Positions 25,399 through 36,305 of a stretch of 64,000 bases of DNA are shown one piece after another. Position numbers and translations under genes: made by a program. Under the pieces are notes generated by a model. It worked only from the letters and a program-made list of their open reading frames with translations, did not search any database and had not been told where the DNA came from. The stretch is from Prado023 sp039812125 (GTDB taxonomy: Bacteria > Actinomycetota > Actinomycetes > S36-B12 > CAIYMF01), in assembly GCA_039812125.1 (NCBI GenBank), contig JBDHZV010000001.1, positions 5,748 to 69,747 on the forward strand, read 5' to 3'. Positions within the stretch are counted from its first letter, which is position 1. Each line of letters opens with the position of its first letter.

Positions 25399-25485
25399 CC
25401 GGAACGGGCCGGCGCGCGGTCAACCGCAGGGGCATCCCGGCGTGCGTGCCGCGAGGTCCCGCCTGTCGGTGGGCCCGCGGGTCGA

Positions 25486-25878
25486 CTACCCCTCGAGGCC
25501 CGATGCGTACTGCGCCGCGGTCATGAGCGACTCCCAGGCGTCGTCAGCCTCCTGCGGGGTCGCGCACCCGACGTCGACCATCCACCCCTGGCCGTAGGGC
25601 TCCGCGTTGACCAGCTCCGGAGCACCCTCGAGCTCGGTGTTGACCTCCAGCACCGTGCCGTCCACCGGCGCGTAGACGTCGCTGACCGACTTGGTGGACT
25701 CGACCTCCCCGCACGGCTCCCCGGACGCCAGCGTCGATCCGACGGCGGGCAGCGAGACGAACACCACGTCGCCCAGCGACTCGGCGGCGAACGCCGTGAC
25801 GCCGAACCGCAGCACGGTCGGGCCCTCCCGCCGCACCCATTCGTGCTCGGCCGTGTAGCGCAGGTCCTCGGGGTACAT
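25486..25878 (-). CDS. gcvH: Glycine cleavage system H protein
   Basis: Lipoyl carrier that shuttles the aminomethyl intermediate between the P, T and L proteins. The 130-residue product has the lipoylation site in EVESTKSVSD (K63) and the flanking YTAEHEWV and YGQGWMVDV blocks. ATG 25878 is chosen because GGAGG lies nine bases before it; the TTG at 25887 would abut that site. It follows the DUF881 gene by 32 bases. Confidence 0.95.
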   Translation of the reverse strand: MYPEDLRYTAEHEWVRREGPTVLRFGVTAFAAESLGDVVFVSLPAVGSTLASGEPCGEVESTKSVSDVYAPVDGTVLEVNTELEGAPELVNAEPYGQGWMVDVGCATPQEADDAWESLMTAAQYASGLEG

Positions 25879-25910
25879 GGCGGTCAACCTCCGGTGGGGT
25901 CGGGGAGCGG

Positions 25911-26690
25911 TCAGTCGGTCCCGGCGGGCTCGGCGTACTCGGGGGTGGTCAGGGGCACGGTGGAGCGGATCTCCACCTCGTCGCGCCGCGTCAGCTCGAA
26001 CGTGGCGTTCGCGGTGCGGACGGTGTCGGCCACCCCGCCGGGGATCTCCATGGCGGTGGCCATGGTGTCCGGGTCGCCGATGGCCAGGATCACGTAGGGA
26101 GAGCTGCGCAGGTCGCCGGACACCAGGATGCCCGGGCCCTCCCCCTCGGCAGCGTCAGCGAACCAGGTGTTCACCACGACCCGGCGATCCGCCACCTCGA
26201 TGCTCTCCGCACCCGCGTCGCGCAGCTCCTGCACCGCGTCGAGGATGTCACTGGCGTCGACCCCGCCGTCGGGATCGCGGATGACGATGCGCACGCCCGG
26301 GCCGCGCACGGCCGTCGTGCCCGCCAGCACCTGCAACCCCTCGAGACGCTCCTGGGCCTGCGACAGGGCCTGCGCGCTGGTGCCGGACGTGAGCGACTCC
26401 AGCTCGGTGTCCAGCCGACGCTTCTCCGCCTCGAGGCGGGCGTTCTCGGTCTCCAGGCTGTCGAGGATCTGGATGAGCTCGGCGGGTCTCGCGTTCGCCA
26501 GCGCGTCGGCGCTGTCGTGGGCCAGCGCCCCCGACACCAGCAGCAGCCCGAACACGGCGAACAGGATCGCCCCGACGAAGCTGACCGGACCCCGCCAGCG
26601 CCACAGCGAGCTGTTGCGCGGGTCGCCACTGGCGTCGTCGACCGTCGCCGGGGCCGGCGGCTCGGGCAGGACCGGGGGCTCCTCCACCAT
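25911..26690 (-). CDS. DUF881 membrane protein (first copy)
   Basis: The 259-residue product has a Pro-rich cytoplasmic N-terminus, one membrane helix (about 36-56), a coiled-coil stretch (about 70-110: LETENARLEAEKRRLDTELES) and the extracytoplasmic DUF881 domain (GPGVRIVIRDPDGG, VVVNTWFAD, SPYVILAIGDP). The layout suggests an envelope protein anchored at the division or growth machinery, but no function is established. It pairs with a second DUF881 gene across sbp, as in mycobacterial Rv1823-Rv1825. Confidence 0.88.
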   Translation of the reverse strand: MVEEPPVLPEPPAPATVDDASGDPRNSSLWRWRGPVSFVGAILFAVFGLLLVSGALAHDSADALANARPAELIQILDSLETENARLEAEKRRLDTELESLTSGTSAQALSQAQERLEGLQVLAGTTAVRGPGVRIVIRDPDGGVDASDILDAVQELRDAGAESIEVADRRVVVNTWFADAAEGEGPGILVSGDLRSSPYVILAIGDPDTMATAMEIPGGVADTVRTANATFELTRRDEVEIRSTVPLTTPEYAEPAGTD

Positions 26691-27022
26691 CAGGCCTTCA
26701 GCAGGTGCCGTCGGATGGCGGCGGCATTGGCGAAGATGCGCATCGTCAGCACGACCACGACACCGGTCGACATCTGGCTGCCGACGCCGAGCAGGTCCCC
26801 GATCCAGACGATGACCGAGGCGATGACCACGTTGCTCAGGAACGAGATGACGAACACCCGGTCCCGGAACACCCCGTCCAGCAGGGCCCGGCTGGCTCCG
26901 ACCACGGCGTCCAGGGCGGCGATCACGGCGATGGGCAGGTAGGGCTGCAGCCAGATCGGAACCGTCGGCTCGAACACGAGGCCCGCGACGATGCCGATCA
27001 GCAGCCCGATGAGCGCGATCAC
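26690..27022 (-). CDS. sbp: Small basic protein, DUF1290
   Basis: The 110-residue membrane protein has three hydrophobic segments and the family N-terminus VIALIGLLIGIVAGLVFEP. Members are found beside DUF881 and division genes in Gram-positive bacteria; the molecular role is unknown. The frame extends upstream, but GTG 27022 overlaps the preceding stop as GTGA and starts the homology. Its stop shares one base with the next ATG. Confidence 0.88.
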   Translation of the reverse strand: MIALIGLLIGIVAGLVFEPTVPIWLQPYLPIAVIAALDAVVGASRALLDGVFRDRVFVISFLSNVVIASVIVWIGDLLGVGSQMSTGVVVVLTMRIFANAAAIRRHLLKA

Positions 27023-27867
27023 GAGTCGTTGCCGTCCTCTCCGTCGATCACCGTCGCCTGGTCCGGAAGGGCCATGGTCGCAGCGGGAAGGGTCATCCCG
27101 TCGGCGGCCTGCGTGTCGAAGCCTATGCCGTACTGCTCGGCATAGCCGCGAAGGTCGCTCGCGGCCTGGGACGCCTCGAAGTCCGCCAGCATCGCGGGCG
27201 GGCCGATCGCCTCGATGGTGTAGGGCGGCTGCAGCGGTCGGTAGTTGACCAGGATGGCCCCGGCCGCCGACCGGATCGCGGACTGGGCGGTCAGCCGCTG
27301 GCCGTCCACGCTGACAGCTTCCGCCCCGGCGGACCACAGGCCGTTGACCGCCGCCTGGACGTCGGAGTCCAGCACCCGCGTCAGCTCGTCGTCGACCGCC
27401 CCGTCGGCGGCGGGCTTGTCGCGCAGCGTCACCCGCACGCCGTCACCGGTCGCGGCCGCGTACCCGGTGCTCAGCTCCAGGGCCGCGATTCCCTCGGCGA
27501 TCTCGCGGCCCTTCACGCTCGCGTCGAGGTTCGCCGCCCGGGCCTGCTCGACGTCCACCCGGACCCGGGCCACGGCCTCGACCGCCTCGTCCTGGAGCGC
27601 GGTGGCCGCCTCGATCCGCTCCTGCAGGGCCGCGCGCTGGTCGTCCACGGCAGGGGCGTCGAGCACCCGTGCCGACAGGCCCATGGCCAGCACGAACCCC
27701 GCCAGCCCCGCCGCCGTCGCGGCGACCAGCAGCTGCTGGCGCCGCGACCGGGGGCGGCGGTCGTCGGAGGCGACGGCGTAGTCGCTGGCCACGGCATCGG
27801 CCGACAGCTGCTCGATGAGGTTGAGGCGGTTGCGGGCGGCCGGCGGCGTCGGCCCGGCCCCGCTCAC
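27019..27867 (-). CDS. DUF881 membrane protein (second copy)
   Basis: The 282-residue product has a basic cytoplasmic N-terminus, one membrane helix (about 48-68), a coiled coil (about 78-120) and a DUF881 domain (GDGVRVTLRDKPA, AGAEAVSVDGQRL, YRPLQPPYTIEAIG). It is about one-fifth longer at the N-terminus than its partner. GTG 27867 overlaps the upstream stop as GTGA. A paralogous pair flanking sbp suggests a hetero-complex in the membrane. Confidence 0.87.
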   Translation of the reverse strand: MSGAGPTPPAARNRLNLIEQLSADAVASDYAVASDDRRPRSRRQQLLVAATAAGLAGFVLAMGLSARVLDAPAVDDQRAALQERIEAATALQDEAVEAVARVRVDVEQARAANLDASVKGREIAEGIAALELSTGYAAATGDGVRVTLRDKPAADGAVDDELTRVLDSDVQAAVNGLWSAGAEAVSVDGQRLTAQSAIRSAAGAILVNYRPLQPPYTIEAIGPPAMLADFEASQAASDLRGYAEQYGIGFDTQAADGMTLPAATMALPDQATVIDGEDGNDS

Positions 27868-30359
27868 GTCACCACACCCTCGATCACGGCGTACCACTGC
27901 GCGAGCAGGTCCTCGGCCCGCTGGTCGGAGGCCCCCTCCGCCCACAGCCGGATCACGGCCTGGACCTCGTCCGGCACTGCCAGCACCCAGCCGCCGTCCG
28001 GCTCCACGATCCGCACCCCCTCCGAGGTGGGCACGGCGCGGTCGCCGGCGACCTCCACCAGGGTGCGCATGACCGCGCCGCGCCGCGCCCACGGGGTGGC
28101 CACGGTGGTGCGCGACAGGTGCGCCTGCGGGATGCGCCGGTCGATGGCCGACAGCGTGAGCTGGGTGCGCGCGACCAGGCCCACCAGCCGCATGAAGGCG
28201 GCGATCCCGTCGACGTGGGGCCCGGTCTCCGGCACGATGAAGCCGCCCCGGCCGTCCCCGGCGAAGATCAGCCCGGGCCGGCCCGCGACCCGGGACAGCG
28301 CGGCCGAGGACGTCCCGGACCACTCGACGCTGACCCCGTGGTAGGCGGTGACGCCCTGGGCGATCCGGGTGGTGGTCTCGGGCAGGGCGACGAACCCCCC
28401 GTGCCGCTCCGCCGCCACCAGGTCGAGCATCACCAGCAGGGCCCGGCCGTGGTCGAACGGCCGGCCCGTCTCGTCCACCAGCGACAGCCGCTCACCGGTC
28501 GGGTCGAACCGCACGCCCAGGTCGGAGCGCGACGAGGACACGAGCTCGCCGAGGCGGGCCATCGCAGCGTGGTAGGAGCGCGCGGTCGAGGTGGGCTGGT
28601 CCTCGTCGAGGCGGTTGTTGACCGTCAGCACGCTCACGCCCAGGCTGCTGAGCACCCGGGGCAGCACCAGCGACGCCGCGCCGAGCCCGGTGTCGACGAC
28701 GATCTTCAGCGAGGCGTCGGCGACCCCGTCCAACCGGATGGTGCTGCTGAGCATGGCGGCGTACTCGTCGACCACCCGGTGCGGCGTGCGGATGTCGCCG
28801 ATCTCGCCCGGGAAGGCCCGGCGGAAGTCCCGCCGGGACAGCAGCCGCTCCAGCTTCTTCTGCTCGGGCACCGCCAGGTCCGAGCCGGACCGGTCCAGGA
28901 CCAGCAGGTCCAGGCTCTCCGGAACCCCCAGGGTGGTGCGCAGGAACACCCCGCCCTCGGCAGTCCGGGCGGTGTCGGAGCGCACGATGGGCAGCGGCGC
29001 GATCCGCAGGTCGCGGATGTCCATCCCCGCGGCGGTCAGCGAGCCCGCCAGCGCCCGGTTCATCGCCCGGGCCGCCCGCGAGTGATCCCGGCCGACCGTG
29101 ACCGTCGAGCCCTTCGGCAGCAGGGAGGCGTACGCGGCGGCCAGCCGGACGACCATCTCGGCGGTGATCTCGAGGTTCACGATCCCGGTCACGCCGCGCG
29201 GGCCGAACAACGTGCGGTGGCCCTGGGCCTCCCAGATCACGTTGTCGTTCACGATCGCGCCGGCCTCGATGGTCTTCGCGGGGTAGACGTGCACCCCCGG
29301 GGAGATCTGCACCTCCTCCTCGAGCACGCACTGGTCGCCGATCACGGCGCCCTGCTCGAGGTGCACCCGGGCGCGCAGCTCGGTGGAGCGGCCGACCAGT
29401 GCGGCGTGCAGCTCGCACGAGGCGTCGACGTACACGTTGCTGTCCAGCAGCGAGCCGACGACGCGGGCCCCGCGCCGCACCAGGACGTTGCTGCCCAGCA
29501 CGCTGCCCGGGCCCACGAGGGCGTCCTTCTCGACGCGGGTGTGCGGACCGATGAAGCACGGGGAGACCAGCTGCGCGCCGGGGTCCACGTCGGCGCCCTC
29601 GCCGACCCAGATCCCGGGGGCGACCTCGAAGCCGTCGATGTCGACCGCGACCCGGCCGCTGAGGACGTCGCGCTGCACCGACAGGTAGCTGTCGATCGTG
29701 CCGACGTCCTCCCAGTACGCGTTGGTCACGAACCCGAAGACCGGCTCACCGGCCTCGATCAGCTGCGGGAAGACGTCGCGCGCCCAGTCCACGACCTCGT
29801 CGACCGGGATGCTGCGCAGCACATGCGGCTCGATCACGTAGATCCCGGTGTTGACCGTGTCGGAGAACACCTGGCCCCAGGTGGGCTTCTCCACGAACCG
29901 CTCGATGCGGCCGTCCTCGGAGGTGATGACGTTGCCGAACTCGACGACGTTGGGCTTGCGGGCCAGCGCGACTGTCACCGCAGCCCGCTGCTGATCGTGG
30001 AAGGCCAGCAGCGCGCCCAGGTCGATGTCGGTCAGCGCGTCGCCCGAGACCACCAGGAAGCGCTCGCCCCGCAGGCCCCGCTCCGCGTTGCGGACGCTGC
30101 CGGCGGTGCCCAGCGGCACTGCCTCGGTCGCGTAGGACAGCTGCATCCCGAGCTCGGCGCCGTCGCCGAAGTAGGACCGGATCGAGCTGGCCAGGTACTG
30201 CACGGTGACCACGGCCTCGGTGATGCCGTGGCGGTGCAGCAGCCGCAGGATGTGGCCCATGATCGGCTCGCCGACGACCGGCAGGAGCGGCTTGGGCACG
30301 TTGGTGGTCAGCGGGCGCAGCCGCGTGCCCTCACCGCCGGCCATCACGACAGCACGCAT
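27864..30359 (-). CDS. Mannose-1-phosphate guanylyltransferase-like protein with degenerate phosphohexomutase domain
   Basis: The 831-residue product has three parts. Residues 1-235 are a GT-A nucleotidyltransferase (MAGGEGTRLRPLTTNVPKP). Residues 245-365 are a left-handed beta-helix of hexapeptide repeats. Residues 385-831 are a phosphomannomutase-like domain. The first part should make GDP-mannose, the donor for PimA. In the third part the expected phosphoserine motif TASHNP is absent: residues 468-480 read AEGGVFLRTTLGV, so mutase activity is unlikely. The same size and architecture occur in Streptomyces annotations, so this is probably a family trait. ATG 30359 has TAGGAGG upstream; the stop overlaps the DUF881 start. 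Confidence 0.85.
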   Translation of the reverse strand: MRAVVMAGGEGTRLRPLTTNVPKPLLPVVGEPIMGHILRLLHRHGITEAVVTVQYLASSIRSYFGDGAELGMQLSYATEAVPLGTAGSVRNAERGLRGERFLVVSGDALTDIDLGALLAFHDQQRAAVTVALARKPNVVEFGNVITSEDGRIERFVEKPTWGQVFSDTVNTGIYVIEPHVLRSIPVDEVVDWARDVFPQLIEAGEPVFGFVTNAYWEDVGTIDSYLSVQRDVLSGRVAVDIDGFEVAPGIWVGEGADVDPGAQLVSPCFIGPHTRVEKDALVGPGSVLGSNVLVRRGARVVGSLLDSNVYVDASCELHAALVGRSTELRARVHLEQGAVIGDQCVLEEEVQISPGVHVYPAKTIEAGAIVNDNVIWEAQGHRTLFGPRGVTGIVNLEITAEMVVRLAAAYASLLPKGSTVTVGRDHSRAARAMNRALAGSLTAAGMDIRDLRIAPLPIVRSDTARTAEGGVFLRTTLGVPESLDLLVLDRSGSDLAVPEQKKLERLLSRRDFRRAFPGEIGDIRTPHRVVDEYAAMLSSTIRLDGVADASLKIVVDTGLGAASLVLPRVLSSLGVSVLTVNNRLDEDQPTSTARSYHAAMARLGELVSSSRSDLGVRFDPTGERLSLVDETGRPFDHGRALLVMLDLVAAERHGGFVALPETTTRIAQGVTAYHGVSVEWSGTSSAALSRVAGRPGLIFAGDGRGGFIVPETGPHVDGIAAFMRLVGLVARTQLTLSAIDRRIPQAHLSRTTVATPWARRGAVMRTLVEVAGDRAVPTSEGVRIVEPDGGWVLAVPDEVQAVIRLWAEGASDQRAEDLLAQWYAVIEGVVT

Positions 30360-30368
30360 GCGGACCTC

Positions 30369-30965
30369 CTACCGGACCGCCGGCATCGCCGCGAGCACCT
30401 CGCGGGACTGCCGGACGTACAGCAGCGCACTGTAGAGGTACAGCCCGGCCCCCCAGATGGCCAGTGCCCACCCCAGCACCCGTGCGGCCATCGCCGGGCC
30501 CGCGACCGCGCTGACCCCCCACAGCAGCAGGGGGAAGGACAGCAGCAGGTTGAACGTCGCGGCCTTGCCCACGAAGTTGACCGGCAGGCCGGTCACGCCC
30601 CGGGAGCGCAACCGGGCCATCTGGACCGCCAGCAGCACGTCACGGCCGACCAGCAGCACGACGAACCACCAGGGCACGACCCCACGCAGCAGGAACACCA
30701 CGAGCACCGCGAGCGTGGACAGCCGGTCGGCGATGGGGTCGAGCAGCTGCCCGACCCGGGAGATCTGGTTCCACCGACGGGCGAGCATCCCGTCGAGGTA
30801 GTCGGTCACGCCGCCGACGGCCAGCACCAGGGCCGCGGGCCCGTCAGCCTCAGGCACGAGGGCCAGCCACAGGAACACCGGGATGAGCAGCAGCCGGAGC
30901 AGGCTCAGCGCATTCGGGAGCGTGACGACGCGGTCGGTCTGGACCCTGGTCTCCTGGACCCGCAT
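30369..30965 (-). CDS. CDP-alcohol phosphatidyltransferase
   Basis: The 198-residue membrane protein has the family motif DYLDGMLARRWNQISRVG followed by QLLDPIADR, and about five hydrophobic segments. It joins a CDP-activated lipid to an alcohol at the membrane. This is a second such enzyme beside pgsA, and it may be phosphatidylglycerol-phosphate or cardiolipin synthase. The alcohol cannot be told from the sequence. ATG 30965 is chosen over an upstream ATG because a long purine-rich ribosome site (GGAGGGGGGGAG) precedes it. It is the first gene of the conserved minus-strand block that runs to gcvP. Confidence 0.85.
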   Translation of the reverse strand: MRVQETRVQTDRVVTLPNALSLLRLLLIPVFLWLALVPEADGPAALVLAVGGVTDYLDGMLARRWNQISRVGQLLDPIADRLSTLAVLVVFLLRGVVPWWFVVLLVGRDVLLAVQMARLRSRGVTGLPVNFVGKAATFNLLLSFPLLLWGVSAVAGPAMAARVLGWALAIWGAGLYLYSALLYVRQSREVLAAMPAVR

Positions 30966-31067
30966 GCGCTCCCCCCCTCCACGTGGCGGTCGGTCGTCAG
31001 CGTACCCCGGCACCGGTGTCCTGCCGGACCCCGAGCGGACCGCCGGCGGGCCGGGAACGGCCGCGGG

Positions 31068-31868
31068 TCAGCGGCCCTGGAACGTGGCGTGGCCGGGGCC
31101 GTGCGCCAGGAACGCCGACATCCCGGCGGCCCGGTCCGCCGTGGCGAACAGCGCCGCGAACTCCCGGCGCTCGACCTCGCAGCCGGAGGCCACGTCGACC
31201 GCCAGGCCGCTGTCGATCGCCCGCTTGGCCGCGGCCAGCGCCAGCGGGGCCCCCTCGGCCAGCTGGGCCGCGAGCGCAGTGGCCTCCGCCAGGACCCGGT
31301 CGTCGGGCACGACCCGGTCGACCAGCCCGATGCCCAGTGCCTCCGGCGCCCCGACCAGCCGCCCGGTCATGATCAGGTCCTTGGCCCGGGAGGGCCCGAC
31401 GAGGCGGGGCAGCCGCTGCGTCCCGCCCAGGCCCGGGATGATCCCCAGCAGCACCTCCGGCTGGCCGAGCCGGGCGCCCTGCCCGGCCACCCGCAGGTCG
31501 GCACACAGGGCCAGCTCGCACCCACCGCCCAGCGCAACACCGTTGATCGCCGCGATCACGGGCATGCGCAGGCCGGCGACCGCTGCGAAGGACTGCTGGA
31601 GCAGGTGGGAGGCCTCGACCATGGCGTCGTGGTCCATGGCCGCCATCTCCTTGATGTCGGCACCCGCGGCGAACACCCGGGGACCGCCGTGCAGCACCAC
31701 GGCGCGGACCTGGGGGGCATCCTCCAGCCAGCGGGCCGCGGCCAGGATCTCACGCTGCGTGGCCAGGGACAGCGCGTTCACCGGGGGACGGTCCAGCCGC
31801 AGGGTCGCGACTGATCCGTCGAGCTCCACCCGGGTGTGCTCACCCGGCACCACGATCTCGCCCGCCAT
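31068..31868 (-). CDS. Enoyl-CoA hydratase (crotonase family)
   Basis: Hydrates trans-2-enoyl-CoA to 3-hydroxyacyl-CoA, or the reverse. In this gene set the reverse could give crotonyl-CoA for the carboxylase/reductase at 44432. The 266-residue product has both catalytic glutamates of true hydratases, E118 (GGGCELALCAD) and E138 (GQPEVLLGIIPGLGG), and the oxyanion-hole AAGADIKEM. ATG 31868 has AGGAGGGGAG upstream. It is divergent from glgX across about 197 bases in which no other gene is seen. Confidence 0.9.
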   Translation of the reverse strand: MAGEIVVPGEHTRVELDGSVATLRLDRPPVNALSLATQREILAAARWLEDAPQVRAVVLHGGPRVFAAGADIKEMAAMDHDAMVEASHLLQQSFAAVAGLRMPVIAAINGVALGGGCELALCADLRVAGQGARLGQPEVLLGIIPGLGGTQRLPRLVGPSRAKDLIMTGRLVGAPEALGIGLVDRVVPDDRVLAEATALAAQLAEGAPLALAAAKRAIDSGLAVDVASGCEVERREFAALFATADRAAGMSAFLAHGPGHATFQGR

Positions 31869-32053
31869 GGCCGCTCCCCTCCTCGGCTGCCGAGTTGGCT
31901 GCCGACCCCGCTGCCGGGCCCGGGCCGGACCCCAGCGCTCGGCCCCGGATCGGACCGGGATCTCGCGCACGGGAATCCTGCTGCCGGCCGTTCGTCGAGG
32001 GTAGCAACGGGGCACCGGGGAGGAGCGTCCACGACGTTCGCGCAGGGAGTGGG

Positions 32054-32059
32054 TACTCT
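32054..32059 (+). promoter_or_regulatory. -10 element, leaderless glgX
   Basis: TACTCT, six bases before the GTG at 32066. No Shine-Dalgarno sequence is present. Confidence 0.6.
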
Positions 32060-32065
32060 TTGCCC

Positions 32066-34258
<2,193 letters not shown>

Positions 34259-34312
34259 CCTGCCCGGGGGGGTCGGTCCCCCACCAGCAGGCGCGGGTGG
34301 TTGCGTTGGTAG

Positions 34313-34318
34313 TAGCGT
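34313..34318 (+). promoter_or_regulatory. -10 element, leaderless glgE-glgB
   Basis: TAGCGT, seven bases before the GTG at 34326, in the 67-base gap after glgX. Confidence 0.55.
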
Positions 34319-34325
34319 CGCGGCC

Positions 34326-36305
34326 GTGATTGGTCGCTACCCCATCATTGACATCGACCCGGTGGTCGAGGGTGGGCGGTACCCGGTGAAGGCCGCTGTC
34401 GGCGAGACCTTCCCCATCTCGGTCACCGCCTTCCGCGAGGGACACGACGCGATGAGCGTCGAGGTCCAGTTCGTGCCGCCGGGCTTCACCGACACCGAGT
34501 TCCCGATCGGGTCCCCGGACGCGCCGCTGCTGCGCCTGCGCGAGATCGGGCCCATGCAGCCCGACCGCTGGACAGCCGACGCCCGCCTGGACCGCGAGGG
34601 CGACTGGGCCTTCTACGTGATCTCGTGGGGCGACCCCTACGAGACCTGGAAGCACAAGGCCGAGATCAAGCTCCCCGCCGGGATCGACGTGGAGCTCGAG
34701 CTCGAGGAGGGTGCCCGGGTGCTCGACCGGGCTGCTGCAGACGCCCTGGACGACCACGCCCGCCGTGTCCTCCAGGCCGCGGCGGCCGCCATGCGCGACC
34801 AGGAGGAGACTGCCCTGCAGCGCCTCTACGCCGCCGAGGCCCCGGCCGTCCAGGACGCGCTGCGGGCCCACCCGCTGCGCGAGCGCCCGCACTGGTCGGG
34901 CCCGTGGCCGGTCCGGGTCGAGCGCAAGCGCGCCCTGTACGGCGCCTGGTACGAGTTCTTCCCCCGCAGCGAGGGCGCCACGCTCAACCCGCCCCGGTCC
35001 GGCACGTTCCGCACCGCTGCCAAGCGGCTCGAGGGCGTCGCGAAGATGGGCTTCGAGGTCGTCTACCTGCCCCCGATCCATCCGATCGGCCACACGTTCC
35101 GCAAGGGACCGAACAACACCCTGACGCCGGGCCCGGACGACCCGGGCTCGCCGTGGGCGATCGGCTCCGAGGCCGGCGGCCACGACACGGTGCACCCCGA
35201 CCTCGGGACCATGGCGGACTTCGAGTACTTCATGTCCGTGGCCGCGGAGAACGGCCTGGAGATCGCGCTGGACTTCGCACTGCAGGCCTCGCCGGACCAC
35301 CCGTGGGTCACGGAGCACCCGAACTGGTTCACGATCCGCGCGGACGGATCGATCGCGTACGCGGAGAACCCCCCCAAGAAGTACCAGGACATCTACCCGG
35401 TCTACTTCGACGACGACTTCGACGGCATCGTCGACGAGTGCGAGCGGATCCTGCGGCTCTGGATGAGCAAGGGCGTGCGGATCTTCCGCGTGGACAACCC
35501 CCACACCAAGCCCGTGCACTTCTGGGAGGTGCTGTTCGCGCGCATCTACGCCACGGATCCCGACGTGCTGTTCCTGGCCGAGGCGTTCACCCGCCCCGCG
35601 ATGATGCGCACGCTGGGCACCGTCGGGTTCCAGCAGAGCTACTCGTACTTCACCTGGCGCAACACCAAGTGGGAGATCGAGACCTACTTCACGGAGCTGA
35701 GCACGTACGCGGCCAACTACATGCGGCCCAACTGCTTCGTGAACACCCCGGACATCAACCCCTTCTTCCTGCAGTCGGGCAACCGCAGCGCGTTCGCAAT
35801 CCGGGCCACCGTCGCCGCCCTGCTGGCACCCACCTACGGGGTGTACGCGGGCTTCGAGGTGTACGAGCACAAGCCGCTGGCGCCGGGCAAGGAGGAGTAC
35901 CTGGACTCGGAGAAGTTCCAGTACCGTCCGCGGGACTGGAACGCCGCGTCCCACACCGGCCTCGCTGCGTACTTCGCGATGCTCAACGGGATCCGCCGGG
36001 AGCACCCGGCGTTCCAGGAGCTGCGCAACCTGCGCTTCGAGCACATCGACAACCCGCAGATGATCGCCTGGTCCAAGCGGCATGCCGACGAGGTCGTGGT
36101 GGTCACCTGCGTGCTCGACCCGAACGGCCCCCAGGCCGGGGTGCTGCACCTCGACCTGGCCGCGCTGGGCTTCGGCAGCGACGAGAAGGTCCTCGCACGC
36201 GACCTCATCACCGGGCAGACGTTCGCCTGGGGATCGTCGAACTGGATCAGGCACGACCCCGATTTCAACGTTGCACATGCCGTAGTTCTGGAGAGGATGC
36301 CATGA
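34326..36305 (+). CDS. glgE: Maltosyltransferase GlgE (alpha-1,4-glucan:maltose-1-phosphate)
   Basis: Transfers maltosyl units from maltose 1-phosphate to a growing alpha-1,4-glucan, releasing phosphate. The 659-residue GH13_3 enzyme has the nucleophile D390 in FRVDNPHTKP and the acid/base E419 in LAEAFTRP, with the family start YPIIDIDPVV. The length is normal. The stop overlaps the glgB ATG, so both are made together and GlgB can branch the GlgE product. The usual partners that make maltose 1-phosphate (TreS and maltokinase, or GlgC-GlgM) are not in this window. Confidence 0.96.
   Translation: MIGRYPIIDIDPVVEGGRYPVKAAVGETFPISVTAFREGHDAMSVEVQFVPPGFTDTEFPIGSPDAPLLRLREIGPMQPDRWTADARLDREGDWAFYVISWGDPYETWKHKAEIKLPAGIDVELELEEGARVLDRAAADALDDHARRVLQAAAAAMRDQEETALQRLYAAEAPAVQDALRAHPLRERPHWSGPWPVRVERKRALYGAWYEFFPRSEGATLNPPRSGTFRTAAKRLEGVAKMGFEVVYLPPIHPIGHTFRKGPNNTLTPGPDDPGSPWAIGSEAGGHDTVHPDLGTMADFEYFMSVAAENGLEIALDFALQASPDHPWVTEHPNWFTIRADGSIAYAENPPKKYQDIYPVYFDDDFDGIVDECERILRLWMSKGVRIFRVDNPHTKPVHFWEVLFARIYATDPDVLFLAEAFTRPAMMRTLGTVGFQQSYSYFTWRNTKWEIETYFTELSTYAANYMRPNCFVNTPDINPFFLQSGNRSAFAIRATVAALLAPTYGVYAGFEVYEHKPLAPGKEEYLDSEKFQYRPRDWNAASHTGLAAYFAMLNGIRREHPAFQELRNLRFEHIDNPQMIAWSKRHADEVVVVTCVLDPNGPQAGVLHLDLAALGFGSDEKVLARDLITGQTFAWGSSNWIRHDPDFNVAHAVVLERMP

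Noticed and set aside
28119..31814. Open frame of 1231 codons on the plus strand
   Set aside because: It runs antisense across the guanylyltransferase, phosphotransferase and hydratase genes; composition is His/Gln/Asp-rich noise with no domain.
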